From positions 62,001-126,000 of the forward strand of contig JAAEYW010000010.1 in assembly GCA_018223185.1 (NCBI GenBank): a DNA stretch of 64,000 bases, given 5' to 3'. A program made the translations under genes and the position numbers. The notes beneath the pieces were generated by a model. That model worked only from the letters and a program-made list of their open reading frames with translations, made no database searches and was not told the origin of the DNA. How positions within the stretch are numbered: the stretch's first letter is position 1; every line of letters begins with the position of its first letter. Positions 36,647 to 45,864 of the stretch are shown one piece after another. This DNA comes from Oceanospirillales bacterium (GTDB lineage: Bacteria > Pseudomonadota > Gammaproteobacteria > Pseudomonadales > Balneatricaceae).

Positions 36647-38368
36647 ATGACCACGTCCGCTGCAATACAGGCTGCCCTGAGAGGCGATAATGCACTGCCA
36701 CTGCGCCCGGTTAATCAGATCATGGACCTGGAGCGTCTGGGTGCTATTCATCAGAGCCGGCTCAGTTTTATGCGCACACTTGTTCGCCGGATTATGCGCG
36801 AGCGCTGGCAGATAAACCCCGTACGCTTTGAGCTTGATCAGCAGGGCTACGGGACTGTCATCTATGAAATCACAACACCGAACAAACGCTATAGTTTTGT
36901 TCTGTTTTCCGATTATCTCTCTCCGGACGAACGTAACGATCGAGTCATCGCCACCCAATGGGATCTGACCATGGCACTGGTGGATGGCCAGGTAGACGAT
37001 ATCTATCTGGAGAAGCTGCGCCAGAATGTACCCAAACAGGAAGCAGGGCGGGTCGATGCCCGGGTATTTGTTCTGTCTCGTGCCAATCGCAGTGCCCGGA
37101 ATTTCGACTATGTTGTTGATCAGTTAGCCCGGGGGAAACAACCGGATGTTGCTCAGATAGCCCGCGTAGGCTATCTGTACCGTACCACTGCTGTTTATGG
37201 CAGCGGTAAACTGGGTATGGCTGATTGGGAAAAAGTGTCTACCCGCCACCCTGATTTCAACCGCCCTTTCGCCGCAGAAATGTTCGTCTGTCTGATGTTG
37301 CGAAATTTCAGTCTGTTGCAGGCGGAACACATCGCCCGGCACCAGGCACCTGAAACCTACAATCCAATGCAACCTGAAATTAAACGTTTTTTCGGTATCG
37401 GTAACTCGACAGGCCTGGGCATGGCTCCCTACCTCATCAACCATCCATTGCTGATAAACCAGTGGGTGGAGATGCGTGAACTGGCACTGGCCCGGGTGCG
37501 GGTTCTGGGCAACATCAACAAACGGATTACTCAGCAGTTCCCTGAGCTGCTGGAACGCTGTGCTATTCATGCCGAACAGACCGTCACCGAAGATGAGTGG
37601 CAAACCGCGAATAACCTCCAGGTACTGAAAGATCTGGAGGCGATTCGCCAATATACAACCAACGGCATCGGCAGCTGGGATGCACTGCTCAGATGGAGCG
37701 AAGAAAACTGTTCATTGCAAGGTCAGGAGATGCTGGTTTCAGTGATGCTGGAACTCTATCCTGAATTGGTGGACGAGCTGGAAGATTACCATACGGCTGA
37801 AGAGTTTCTTGATCTTGATCCGGTGATGCCACTGCAACAGTTAAAGCAGGTAATCGAGCAGCGTTACCAGTGGGCGCTGGCGCTGGATTTTTCTGCCGAA
37901 GGGGCGAAAGATACCTTCTGGTACCGCTCAGAAGAGAAAATGGAACCCCGCCTGGGTAATGCCCGGGAGGAAGATGGTAAAGAGAAACAGATGGCGCTGG
38001 GTGTGGGTTACGCCGTGCGCAAATGCTATGACCAGCTGTGTGACTACATTGCCGAATACCCGCACCACTCCACCGCCCGGTTTATGGTTGCGCAACCGAA
38101 ATTGCGCGGTATTGTCCGTCGGATTCAGAGCATGAACCGCTGTATCTACGGCGATATACAAGCCAATCTGCTGGACCGGGATATCCTGCCGATGCATCTG
38201 CTAAGAGCTAAACTGGCCTTTTTTGGTGTAGGGAAATTTGATCCCCGTTCAAAACTCTGGGTTCGCAACACTATGTTCCAGGGGGCGCCGCTGCTGGAAG
38301 ATATCGGTAACACATTTAATGATGATTGGTTTATGCCTCTGGCCCCGGTACAGGAAGGAGATATCTGA
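36647..38368 (+). CDS. Conserved protein of unknown function, 573 aa
   Basis: No signal peptide and no membrane helices; a soluble cytoplasmic protein. The sequence begins MTTSAAIQAALRGDNALPLR and contains a striking glycine-rich stretch (FFGIGNSTGLGMAPYLINHP, about residues 245-265) followed by a long helical half with many acidic and Arg residues, including HHSTARFMVAQPKLRGIVRR near residue 490. I do not recognise a family with known function. The start at 36647 has an AGGA site. It is coupled (TGATG) to a DUF3726 gene and lies downstream of the LysR gene of a catabolic locus, so it may take part in that pathway. Confidence 0.8.
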   Translation: MTTSAAIQAALRGDNALPLRPVNQIMDLERLGAIHQSRLSFMRTLVRRIMRERWQINPVRFELDQQGYGTVIYEITTPNKRYSFVLFSDYLSPDERNDRVIATQWDLTMALVDGQVDDIYLEKLRQNVPKQEAGRVDARVFVLSRANRSARNFDYVVDQLARGKQPDVAQIARVGYLYRTTAVYGSGKLGMADWEKVSTRHPDFNRPFAAEMFVCLMLRNFSLLQAEHIARHQAPETYNPMQPEIKRFFGIGNSTGLGMAPYLINHPLLINQWVEMRELALARVRVLGNINKRITQQFPELLERCAIHAEQTVTEDEWQTANNLQVLKDLEAIRQYTTNGIGSWDALLRWSEENCSLQGQEMLVSVMLELYPELVDELEDYHTAEEFLDLDPVMPLQQLKQVIEQRYQWALALDFSAEGAKDTFWYRSEEKMEPRLGNAREEDGKEKQMALGVGYAVRKCYDQLCDYIAEYPHHSTARFMVAQPKLRGIVRRIQSMNRCIYGDIQANLLDRDILPMHLLRAKLAFFGVGKFDPRSKLWVRNTMFQGAPLLEDIGNTFNDDWFMPLAPVQEGDI

Positions 38369-39117
38369 TGCATGTGTCTATGATTGAGCTGAAAGCGGCC
38401 CTGCGTCGCTGCTTTGAAGCAACCGGTTATTATGTCGGCAACTATGAAGACGCTGCCAATATGATCCTCTGGCTGGAAAAACACGGACTCAAAGGACTTG
38501 AAGAGTTGCAACGCGCCCTGCCCTACATCAGCGAGGACAGCAACAAGCCACTGAGTACTGTAATCTACGAAGACAGCACTTCGGCGATTATCGATAGTAA
38601 CGGTCGCAGCGCTCTGAACTGCATTGCCGCCTCCGTCGATCTGGCCCATGCCAAAGCACTGGAAAATGGCATCGCCACGGTTACCGTGCATAACTGCCAC
38701 AACCGGATGTTTATCCTCAAAGCGCTGACCGACTGTGGCCGCCGGGGGATCAGTGTCACAGCCTACTGGCGGAATGGCAACCAGACGGTTACCGAACATA
38801 CGGCAGCAATTAAGGCGGGTGAACGCTATCCAAGTTACAGTGAGGCCGTCACAAATCTGTCGACTAATGCGACAGATAAACAGGCGATGACGATTATCTG
38901 TAGCTCGCGGGTTGATCTGGCCTCATCACTGCAGCAGTCAAAAGGCAACCGAAATGCCCGGCATATAAGTGCTGAACAGATCAGACTCAACAAGGAATAC
39001 AGCGTCGATTTCGGTATCGATATTGATGAAAATCTGTGGGCAGAAATCAATAGAATCGGCGAAGGCATTCTGGTAGAAAATAGTGAGCGTTCCCGTCAGG
39101 GTGCCGGTGGGCGCTGA
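38368..39117 (+). CDS. DUF3726-type protein of unknown function
   Basis: 249 residues. The N-terminal ~60 residues (SMIELKAALRRCFEATGYYV ... EKHGLKGLEELQRALPYI) resemble the N-terminal helical part of the Ldh_2/YlbC NAD(P)H-dependent reductases; the rest matches the DUF3726 group as far as I can tell, with VHNCHNRMFILKALTDCGRR in the middle. Function unknown. The ATG overlaps the stop of the 573-aa gene by one base and has a strong AAGGAG site, so the two are made together. A strong terminator follows at 39177. Confidence 0.75.
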   Translation: MHVSMIELKAALRRCFEATGYYVGNYEDAANMILWLEKHGLKGLEELQRALPYISEDSNKPLSTVIYEDSTSAIIDSNGRSALNCIAASVDLAHAKALENGIATVTVHNCHNRMFILKALTDCGRRGISVTAYWRNGNQTVTEHTAAIKAGERYPSYSEAVTNLSTNATDKQAMTIICSSRVDLASSLQQSKGNRNARHISAEQIRLNKEYSVDFGIDIDENLWAEINRIGEGILVENSERSRQGAGGR

Positions 39118-39176
39118 CTTAGCCATGCCTGAAAGAGCATGGTCGGCCTGATCTCAATCGGGCTGACCCTGCCTAT

Positions 39177-39220
39177 GATCCGGTTACAGGCGGCACTACC
39201 TGTGACCGGGTCATTTTTTT
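39177..39220 (+). terminator. Intrinsic terminator after the DUF3726 gene
   Basis: A 14-bp stem (GATCCGGTTACAGG / CCTGTGACCGGGTC, three G-U pairs) with an 8-nt loop and a run of seven T. It closes the two-gene unit. Confidence 0.9.
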
Positions 39221-39294
39221 AAACCCTCTTATACCGATTCACCCCATCCACTGGCATACTGGCCACTCACTGATCGCAACGCAGCGCCAAAACC

Positions 39295-40029
39295 ATGTTA
39301 TATACCCTGCCAGAACTGCTGGCTGTCCTGATCGTAACCTGCGGTATCGCCCTGCAAACCGTGGTGGGAATCGGCTATGGTCTGGTGGCGGCACCACTGC
39401 TGTATCTGATCAATCCGGTGTATGTACCCGGCCCGGTTCTGTTAGTCGGCTTCGGGCTGGCACTGATGATGGTCATACGCGAACGCAGAGCGTTGCGCTG
39501 GCGACGGGTGATGCCCGCCATTATTGCCCGAGTCCCGGGAGCCTGGTGTGGAGCAGCCCTGCTCGTGGCATTACCTCAGTATGCCCTGAGCCTGTTTTTC
39601 GGCTTTTCTGTACTGAGTGCCGTATTGCTCAGTCTGTGGCGCTTCAGCATTCCGACCACCCCGGTCAGTCTGACTATCGGTGGGTTCTTATCAGGCGTAA
39701 CGGGCACTGCCACCTCGGTGGGCGGGCCGCCTATTGCACTGGTATATCAACAACAGGACCGGATTACCGCCCGCAGCGAAATCGCCGCGTTTCTGCTGAT
39801 CGGCACCCCGGTCTCAATCCTGATGCTGGTTCTTAAAGGCAGTCTCGACTGGCACACGGCTCATCTCAGCCTGAAGATGCTGCCCGGACTGTTTATGGGA
39901 TTTTTTCTGGCGCGTCTCATCGATGGCAGACTAAAACCCACGTCAGCTAAACCGCTGCTTCTGACGGTATCGGGAGCCTCGGCACTATTAGTGGCCATTA
40001 AAGGACTGATTGACTGGCTGGGACACTGA
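39295..40029 (+). CDS. TauE/SafE-family membrane transporter
   Basis: 244 residues with about seven or eight transmembrane segments and the internal duplication of this family: LQTVVGIGYGLVAAPLLYLI near residue 25 and GGFLSGVTGTATSVGGPPIA near 130. Members export or import small organosulfur or sulfite anions. Substrate not determined. It stands alone between the terminator of the DUF3726 unit and purT; the ribosome site is weak. Confidence 0.88.
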   Translation: MLYTLPELLAVLIVTCGIALQTVVGIGYGLVAAPLLYLINPVYVPGPVLLVGFGLALMMVIRERRALRWRRVMPAIIARVPGAWCGAALLVALPQYALSLFFGFSVLSAVLLSLWRFSIPTTPVSLTIGGFLSGVTGTATSVGGPPIALVYQQQDRITARSEIAAFLLIGTPVSILMLVLKGSLDWHTAHLSLKMLPGLFMGFFLARLIDGRLKPTSAKPLLLTVSGASALLVAIKGLIDWLGH

Positions 40030-40077
40030 TTACCCGGGCCAGGAACGTTTAAATTAGAGCTGACAGCGATCTTGAAA

Positions 40078-40083
40078 TATAAT
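40078..40083 (+). promoter_or_regulatory. Probable -10 element of purT
   Basis: A perfect TATAAT 27 bp before the purT start. No good -35 hexamer at 16-18 bp; a CTGACA lies too close (12 bp). No convincing PurR operator was seen. Confidence 0.4.
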
Positions 40084-40109
40084 GCCCTTTTTTCAACAGG
40101 ACTCCCCCC

Positions 40110-41291
40110 ATGGCAACTATCGGAACACCGTTCTCTTCCTCTGCAACTAAAATTCTGCTCTGCGGTTCCGGTGAACTGGGTAAAGAAGTGGTCATTGAAC
40201 TGCAGCGTTACGGCTGCGAAGTGATCGCCTGCGACCGATATGAAAACGCCCCGGCTATGCAGGTGGCAGATCGTTCCTATACCTTCTCAATGCTCGATGG
40301 CGCTGAACTGCGCCGGGTGATAGAACGGGAAAAGCCCGATTATATTGTCCCTGAAATTGAAGCGATCTCAACCGATACTCTGGTAGAACTGGAGCAGGAA
40401 GGCTTCACTGTGGTGCCAACCGCTAATGCTGCACGGCTGACCATGAATCGTGAAGGAATTCGCCGCCTGGCAGCAGAAGAACTGGGGATTCCCACCTCCG
40501 ATTATCAGTTTGTCGACAACCGCACTGACTTTGAAAAAGCCGTGACAGAGATCGGTATGCCCTGCGTAGTTAAACCGATTATGAGTTCATCCGGCAAAGG
40601 CCAGAGCACCATTAAAAGTGCCGCCGATATCGAAACCAGCTGGACCTATGCTCAGGAAGGTGGCCGCGCAGGCGCAGGCCGGGTAATCGTCGAAGGCTTT
40701 GTCGATTTCGATTATGAGATCACTCTGCTCACCATCCGCCATATTCAGGGCACCAGCTTTTGCCAGCCGATCGGACACCGACAGGAAGATGGCGATTACC
40801 GCGAATCCTGGCAACCACAGGCAATGAGCGAAACGGCGCTTAGCCGGGCGAAAGAGATCGCAGAAAAAGTGACCACAGCCCTTGGAGGACGGGGCATTTT
40901 CGGTGTGGAGCTGTTTATTAAAGGGGACAACGTTTACTTCAGCGAAGTATCCCCCCGCCCTCACGATACCGGCATGGTCACCATGATCTCCCAGGACCTG
41001 TCCCAGTTCGCCCTGCACGCCCGGGCAATCTTAGGTCTGCCAATACCCAACATCGTTCAGCATGGCCCGTCTGCGTCCGCAGTAATACTGGTTGAAGGCG
41101 AATCAAACACCCTGAGTTTTTCTAACCTGGAAGCCGCACTCGCCGCCCCTGACACTCAGTTGCGACTGTTCGGCAAACCCGACGTCAGCGGTAAACGCCG
41201 CATGGGCGTCGCACTGGCACGGGGAGCGGATATAAACGAAGCCACGCAGAAAGCTTTGGCCGCCGCGGCGGCTGTTAAAACAAATTGCTAG
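40110..41291 (+). CDS. purT: Formate-dependent phosphoribosylglycinamide formyltransferase
   Basis: 393 residues, ATP-grasp enzyme that formylates GAR with free formate in purine synthesis. Typical features: the N-terminal [20 protein letters not shown], the [12 protein letters not shown] segment, [12 protein letters not shown] in the ATP-grasp and [14 protein letters not shown] near residue 290. AGGA ribosome site. Its stop codon is part of the REP-like repeat that follows. Confidence 0.97.
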   Translation: MATIGTPFSSSATKILLCGSGELGKEVVIELQRYGCEVIACDRYENAPAMQVADRSYTFSMLDGAELRRVIEREKPDYIVPEIEAISTDTLVELEQEGFTVVPTANAARLTMNREGIRRLAAEELGIPTSDYQFVDNRTDFEKAVTEIGMPCVVKPIMSSSGKGQSTIKSAADIETSWTYAQEGGRAGAGRVIVEGFVDFDYEITLLTIRHIQGTSFCQPIGHRQEDGDYRESWQPQAMSETALSRAKEIAEKVTTALGGRGIFGVELFIKGDNVYFSEVSPRPHDTGMVTMISQDLSQFALHARAILGLPIPNIVQHGPSASAVILVEGESNTLSFSNLEAALAAPDTQLRLFGKPDVSGKRRMGVALARGADINEATQKALAAAAAVKTNC

Positions 41292-41342
41292 ACGTCGCTT
41301 CGCGACTTGCTAGTGGTTAGACGCGGCTGCGCCGCTTGCTAG
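41287..41342 (+). repeat. Two adjacent REP-like palindromic units (copies B and C)
   Basis: Unit B, 41287-41313: GCTAGACGTCGCTTCGCGAC then TTGCTAG. Unit C, 41315-41342: GTTAGACGCGGCTGCGCCGC then TTGCTAGA. The outer parts (TTAGAC.., TTGCTAG) are kept while the stem changes in a compensating way (CGTCGC/GCGAC versus CGCGGC/GCCGC), so base pairing is conserved. Related units lie at 2667-2695 and 30949-30979. Unit B begins inside the last two codons of purT. Confidence 0.7.
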
Positions 41343-41355
41343 AAAAACCATTTTT

Positions 41356-41379
41356 AAAACCGCCGCTGGCGGTTTTTTT
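41356..41379 (+). terminator. Intrinsic terminator after purT
   Basis: Stem AAAACCGCC / GGCGGTTTT with a 3-nt loop and a run of T; the A-rich left arm means it can also work for the convergent cobW-like gene. Nearly the same stem as the terminator at 2604-2627. Confidence 0.88.
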
Positions 41380-41424
41380 GTTGCCGGATATCACCGCACG
41401 CTCTGACGAACGTGCAGAAAACAA

Positions 41425-42417
41425 TCAATACCTGACAGCAATATCAAGTAGTTGCTGTTCAAGTTCAGACCATTCCAGCGGTTGCTGACCGATCACCTCT
41501 ATGCGGCTATCCATCACCTCATCCAGAGCCTGAACTTTAAGCACTGCATCAGCAAGGTTGAAAGCAAAGATCCCCTCATCGGTAATAAATACCGCCTTAA
41601 GGCGTTCAGCAGTGCTCCCCATCAGCAGAGTTTCAAGTGCAGCAAAATTGAATTCAAACTCCGGACTAAAGATCCAGCCACTGCTGTAATATCCTTCACC
41701 ACGATTATCTTTACGCAGGTAACCACAGTCAGGCACCGGTTCATCCGTCTGAAAATGATCATGATGTTGGTGTTGATGCGAAGATTCTGTCTCAGTCATG
41801 CAGTCATGTTTTGACGCCGTATCCAGCCACTGGAGACTGAACTGTCCGTCGCTACAGTTAATCACAGGGGCATCACTACCCAGTGTTTGCAGATATTCGA
41901 TCAACTGCTCCGTCTCAGTCTCGGTGTAGAGATCGGTCTTATGAGCAACGACCAGATCAGCAACCTGCAGTTGCTGATTAAAGGTTTCATTTTCGGTATA
42001 GCGGCTATCTGCCAGTTTACGCGCATCCACCAGCGTAATAGTACTGCGTAGCTCGAGAACATCCCGATAGTGCGGCTGCTGCAACACCCGGACAACCTCC
42101 AGCGGGTGCCCCAACCCTGTCGGCTCAATAAGGAGGCGATCGGGTTTAGCCTGACGAATCAACTGGCTCAGCGCCACCTGCATCGGAACGCCCGCCGCAC
42201 AACACATACAGCCGCCGGGCACCTCTCTCATAAACACCCCGGTTGCCTGCCGCTCATTGGCTAACAGTCCGGCATCAATTCCCACTTCGCCAAACTCATT
42301 CACCAGCACCGCCCAGCGCTCATTAGCAGGTTTATGGTTTAACAGGTATTGAATGGCTGTGGTTTTACCCACTCCGAGAAAACCGGTAATAATATTGGCA
42401 GGAATCTGACTGAACAT
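41425..42417 (-). CDS. COG0523/CobW-family GTPase, probable zinc metallochaperone
   Basis: 330 residues. G1 P-loop GFLGVGKTTAIQYLL (residues 12-26), the metal-binding CxCC motif at 70-73 (PGGCMCCAAGVP), G3/G4-like segments LIEPTGLGHP and VVAHKTDL, then a His-rich linker (SSHQHQHHDHF) and a C-terminal CobW_C domain. Such GTPases insert metals into client proteins; those under Zur handle zinc when it is scarce. The Zur-like operator just upstream favours zinc over cobalt in spite of the nearby B12 genes. Confidence 0.9.
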   Translation of the reverse strand: MFSQIPANIITGFLGVGKTTAIQYLLNHKPANERWAVLVNEFGEVGIDAGLLANERQATGVFMREVPGGCMCCAAGVPMQVALSQLIRQAKPDRLLIEPTGLGHPLEVVRVLQQPHYRDVLELRSTITLVDARKLADSRYTENETFNQQLQVADLVVAHKTDLYTETETEQLIEYLQTLGSDAPVINCSDGQFSLQWLDTASKHDCMTETESSHQHQHHDHFQTDEPVPDCGYLRKDNRGEGYYSSGWIFSPEFEFNFAALETLLMGSTAERLKAVFITDEGIFAFNLADAVLKVQALDEVMDSRIEVIGQQPLEWSELEQQLLDIAVRY

Positions 42418-42438
42418 CGAAGAAATCTTTAATGGTTT

Positions 42439-42461
42439 ATTTTGTTACAATATAACAAAAT
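42439..42461 (-). promoter_or_regulatory. Zur-like operator upstream of the COG0523 GTPase
   Basis: Nine-base perfect arms ATTTTGTTA and TAACAAAAT around CAATA. The centre GTTACAATATAAC agrees with the gammaproteobacterial Zur core GTTATANTATAAC at all but one position. It lies 22 bp before the start codon, where a repressor would block transcription when zinc is plentiful. Confidence 0.72.
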
Positions 42462-42564
42462 AATATCACTGCGTCACAACAATCAGAGCTGGATGAAATA
42501 ACCCGACACCAGCGCAAAAAAGACAGGCTTCCAGAAAACGGAACACTGAGTACTTAACAAGCAC

Positions 42565-42589
42565 AAAAAAGCCCCCTTTCGGAGGCTTT
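42565..42589 (-). terminator. Intrinsic terminator after trpE
   Basis: On the minus strand AAAGCCTCC-GAAA-GGGGGCTTT (9 bp, one G-U, GAAA tetraloop) followed by further T. It lies 17 bp after the trpE stop and shows that trpE is not co-transcribed with anything towards trpGDC. Confidence 0.88.
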
Positions 42590-42605
42590 AGTATATTAAC
42601 TTAAC

Positions 42606-44090
42606 TCAGAGATTATCCAGCCCCTGCTCAACCATCGCTACAGCACGAAATATAGCGCGGCCTTTATTCATTGTTTCATCCCATTCAGAGCTTGGCACTG
42701 AGTCAGCGACAATGCCCGCGCCCGCCTGAATATGCAGCTGACCGTTTTCAATCACTGCGGTACGGATAGCGATCGCTGTATCCATGTTTCCATTCCAGGA
42801 AAGGTAACCGACCGCTCCACCATAAATACCGCGTTTAACCGGCTCCAGCTCATCAATGATCTCCATTGCCCGTACTTTAGGCGCACCACTTAGGGTGCCG
42901 GCCGGCAGTGTCGCACGCAGTACATCCATTACCGAAACATCTGGTTTCAGATGACCAATAACATTGGAGACGATATGCATCACATGGGAGTAGCGCTCTA
43001 CCACCATCTGAGCCGTCAGCTCTACTTTACCGATTTCGGCAACTCGTCCAACATCGTTGCGGCCCAGATCGATCAGCATCAGGTGCTCTGCAAGCTCTTT
43101 AGGGTCTGCCAGCAAATCTTTTTCCAGCGCCAGATCTTCTGTTTCAGTCTCGCCCCGGGGGCGGGTTCCGGCAATTGGCCGAACAGTCACTATATTATCT
43201 TCCACCCGCGCCAGGATCTCCGGAGAGGAACCAACCACATGATGATCCCCCAGATGCAAAACATACATATAGGGTGAAGGATTCAGACAGCGTAATGCAC
43301 GGTACAGATCCAGAGGGCTGCTGGTAAACGGGATTGTCATCCGTTGAGAGATGACCGTCTGCATCACATCTCCGGAGAGAATATACTCCTTGATGCGATC
43401 CACAGAGTCTTTAAACTGCTGTTCACCAAAGCTGGATTTAAACTCCGATTCAGACACTTCCCGACGCTCCGTCGGCTGAGTATCATGATATGGCACAGAA
43501 AATCGCAACCGGCTGACCAGCTCATCCAGACGTAACTGAGCCTGAGCCAGAGCATCTTCCTCACCGGGATCAGCATGACTGATGAGTATTAACTTACCAC
43601 TGAGGTTATCAAATACGACTACCTCGTCGGAGACCATCAGCAGAATATCCGGCGTACCGATTACGTCTTCGGGAATACTGTTTGCCAGTCGCTGCTCCAC
43701 ATAACGGACACAGTCATAACCGAAATAACCGACCAAGCCGCCATTAAAACGTGGCAGGCCTGGCAATTCAGCGGCCCGATAGCGCGCCTGAAACTGTTCA
43801 ACAAATTCAAGCGGATCAGCAACCTCTGACTGCTCTACAACCTCACCGTCGGTCTCAACCCTGACGCTGTAGCCATAAACTTTAAGGACTGTCCGGCAAG
43901 GCAATCCGATGATTGAGTATCGTCCCCATTTCTCGCCGCCTTCAACAGACTCTAACAGGTAGCTGTAGGGCTGATTCGCCAGTTTCATATAGGTGGAAAG
44001 GGGTGTATCCAGATCCGCTAGTACTTCACGAACCACAGGAATGCGATTGAAATTCTGAGCCGACAGCTCAGCAAATTGTTCAGGTGTCAT
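42606..44090 (-). CDS. trpE: Anthranilate synthase component I
   Basis: 494 residues of the chorismate-utilising family. It converts chorismate and ammonia (from TrpG) to anthranilate. N-terminal region with [20 protein letters not shown] (tryptophan feedback site), then a C-terminal catalytic half with [37 protein letters not shown] and [19 protein letters not shown]. Normal length. No tryptophan-rich leader peptide was found upstream. It lies downstream of rpe and gph as in Pseudomonas, with nhaA/nhaR set in between. Confidence 0.97.
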   Translation of the reverse strand: MTPEQFAELSAQNFNRIPVVREVLADLDTPLSTYMKLANQPYSYLLESVEGGEKWGRYSIIGLPCRTVLKVYGYSVRVETDGEVVEQSEVADPLEFVEQFQARYRAAELPGLPRFNGGLVGYFGYDCVRYVEQRLANSIPEDVIGTPDILLMVSDEVVVFDNLSGKLILISHADPGEEDALAQAQLRLDELVSRLRFSVPYHDTQPTERREVSESEFKSSFGEQQFKDSVDRIKEYILSGDVMQTVISQRMTIPFTSSPLDLYRALRCLNPSPYMYVLHLGDHHVVGSSPEILARVEDNIVTVRPIAGTRPRGETETEDLALEKDLLADPKELAEHLMLIDLGRNDVGRVAEIGKVELTAQMVVERYSHVMHIVSNVIGHLKPDVSVMDVLRATLPAGTLSGAPKVRAMEIIDELEPVKRGIYGGAVGYLSWNGNMDTAIAIRTAVIENGQLHIQAGAGIVADSVPSSEWDETMNKGRAIFRAVAMVEQGLDNL

Positions 44091-44372
44091 GGTCTGTTCT
44101 CATAACTACTCTGTAAAATCTGTTAACAGAGTTTTGAAATCTATTCCGGGCAGTTTTTATAGCACATATACCTCGCCCGGGCGCAATAACTGAAAAGCGG
44201 GGCTCAGTTACGCCATCGCCAGCGCTCTCCAACATAGAGGCCGCAGAGTTTTATCTCAATCGGGGATACCAAATCTGACACAATGTTTCCAGACAGTCGT
44301 TAATTCAGAGATCCAACCTTATAGCAGCCCTCTCTCTGAATCAACCGGGTCAGTTGCTCTGCAACTGTTTTT

Positions 44373-45596
44373 TTAAACTGACTGCCTGTTTACTTCGCCC
44401 TTTTCATCGACAGGGTCCTTATCGCGGACATTACGCAATGCAAAGGTGAGTATCAGATAGCCTGATACTGCGGATATAACTGAACCGGCAAGAATCGCCA
44501 AACGATCAGCCGCACCATAAAGATCCTCTACGCCTTCATAGGCCAGCGAATCAATAAACAGACTCATGGTAAAACCGATTCCCGTCAGCACTGAGACACC
44601 GTAGAGCATCAACCAGTTTGCGCCCTGTGGTTTTTCGGCCAGACCCAGTTTGATCCAGCACCAGGAAAACAGAAATACCCCCGCCTGCTTACCAATAACG
44701 AGACCCAGCAGAATTCCCAGAGGTACCGTGCTAAAAAGTTGCGAGAAAGAGATGCCCGACAGATCAACCCCCGCATTAACAAAGGCGAACAGAGGGATAA
44801 TTGCGAACGAGACCCATGGATGAAGCGCATGTTCAAGACTTTTCAGTGGCGACTCATCGTCCTCAGTATCTTTATTCGGGATCGCCAGAGCCAGCACCAC
44901 ACCCGCCAGTGTCGCATGGACACCGGATTTCAACACACTGACCCAGAGCACGACGCCGACAATCATGTAGGCAGCTACCCGCACCACCCCCATACGATTC
45001 ATCAGTACCAGCACACAGATCGCTGCCGCAGAGATCAATAATGAATGGGTCGCCAGATTCTCGGTATAAAACAGTGCAATCACAATAATGGCGCCCAGAT
45101 CATCCATTATCGCCAGCGCCATCAGAAAGAGTTTCAGAGAGGCCGGCACCCTGGGCCCTAGCAACGACAAGATGCCCAGCGCGAACGCGATATCGGTGGC
45201 AGTGGGTATCGCCCACCCTCGCATATCTGTTGCACTGCCATCCATATTAACCAGATAAAAAACCAGCGCCGGAACAGCCATGCCACCGATAGCCGCAATC
45301 CCCGGCAAACTGACCTGAGATAAACTTGACAGCTGGCCACCCTGAATCTCTCGTTTCAGTTCCAGACCCACCAGCATGAAAAACATCGCCATGAGGCCAT
45401 CGTTGACCCAGTGGAGTAGCGATTTTTCCAGTCCCAGCGAACCGATCCGCACCTCCCCCTTGATATGCCAGAACTCATAATATTCATTTGACCAGGGCGA
45501 ATTAGCAAAGATCATCGCCAGAACCATCGCCGCAATCAGCAAAATTCCAGTCGCCGCTTCAAACTGGAAAAACTCCCTGATTATTTTCTTCATCAT
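44373..45596 (-). CDS. nhaA: Na+/H+ antiporter NhaA
   Basis: 407 residues, 12 hydrophobic segments. The antiport signature with the two membrane aspartates is present (TATDIAFALGILSLLG and MALAIMDDLGAIIVIALFYT), as is the N-terminal LIAAMVLAMIFANSPW. It removes Na+ or Li+ in exchange for protons. Two ATGs lie side by side (45596 and 45593); the longer frame starts at GTG. There is no strong Shine-Dalgarno sequence. The start is only about 11 bp past a transcription terminator in the leader, and nhaR is divergent. Confidence 0.95.
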   Translation of the reverse strand: MMKKIIREFFQFEAATGILLIAAMVLAMIFANSPWSNEYYEFWHIKGEVRIGSLGLEKSLLHWVNDGLMAMFFMLVGLELKREIQGGQLSSLSQVSLPGIAAIGGMAVPALVFYLVNMDGSATDMRGWAIPTATDIAFALGILSLLGPRVPASLKLFLMALAIMDDLGAIIVIALFYTENLATHSLLISAAAICVLVLMNRMGVVRVAAYMIVGVVLWVSVLKSGVHATLAGVVLALAIPNKDTEDDESPLKSLEHALHPWVSFAIIPLFAFVNAGVDLSGISFSQLFSTVPLGILLGLVIGKQAGVFLFSWCWIKLGLAEKPQGANWLMLYGVSVLTGIGFTMSLFIDSLAYEGVEDLYGAADRLAILAGSVISAVSGYLILTFALRNVRDKDPVDEKGEVNRQSV

Positions 45597-45607
45597 AATT
45601 ACCACGC

Positions 45608-45753
45608 AAAAAAAACCCGGCCTTGGGCGCCGGGTGAATATTTGGATGAGAGTCCATTTACTTAAGACTGGAGGAGAGTCTTACAACTTACTTACATAAC
45701 AACCTATCAATAACTCGGTCACCGTGATCCGTAGGGGAGAACCTGAGGGATCA
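45608..45753 (-). promoter_or_regulatory. Structured 5' leader of nhaA ending in a terminator (candidate cation riboswitch)
   Basis: In transcript order: a hairpin TGATCC/GGATCA (45753-45725); a spacer containing GGTGACCGAGTTATTGATAG; a perfect 7-bp hairpin TAAGACT-CTCCTCC-AGTCTTA (45683-45663); a small hairpin TGGA-CTCTCA-TCCA (45656-45643); then an intrinsic terminator ACCCGGC/GCCGGGT plus eight T (45635-45608), only about 11 nt before the ATG. The design fits regulated termination. Known nhaA-I and nhaA-II RNAs sense Li+; I cannot match this sequence to either consensus. Confidence 0.6.
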
Positions 45754-45808
45754 TGACAAACCCGATAAGTCACAGTATAGTCAGCAAAATGACAAATAAA
45801 ATACGAAT

Positions 45809-45826
45809 TTACTAACAATATAGTAA
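45809..45826. promoter_or_regulatory. Candidate NhaR operator between nhaA and nhaR
   Basis: A perfect inverted repeat TTACTA-N6-TAGTAA in the divergent AT-rich gap, matching the general LysR T-N11-A pattern. It is 38 bp upstream of the first possible nhaR start. Confidence 0.45.
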
Positions 45827-45864
45827 GATTTATTCGAACTATATTAATGGCAACCGGTATCTCT

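Noticed and set aside
36446-36958. Minus-strand ORF of 170 codons overlapping the 573-aa gene
   Set aside because: Half of it is antisense to a gene with a good ribosome site and it has no recognisable features.
36647-38368. Reading the 573-aa protein as a SpoVR-like protein
   Set aside because: Size is roughly similar but I could not find the conserved SpoVR motifs; left as unknown.
38146-38799. Minus-strand ORF of 217 codons opposite the unknown pair
   Set aside because: Antisense to the junction of two coupled genes; no supporting signal.
41425-42417. CobW as part of the cobalamin pathway
   Set aside because: It is 12 kb from the B12 operon, lacks the riboswitch and has a Zur-like operator instead.
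44091-44372. A trp leader-peptide attenuator upstream of trpE
   Set aside because: No short ORF with adjacent tryptophan codons and no terminator with a T-run before the trpE start.
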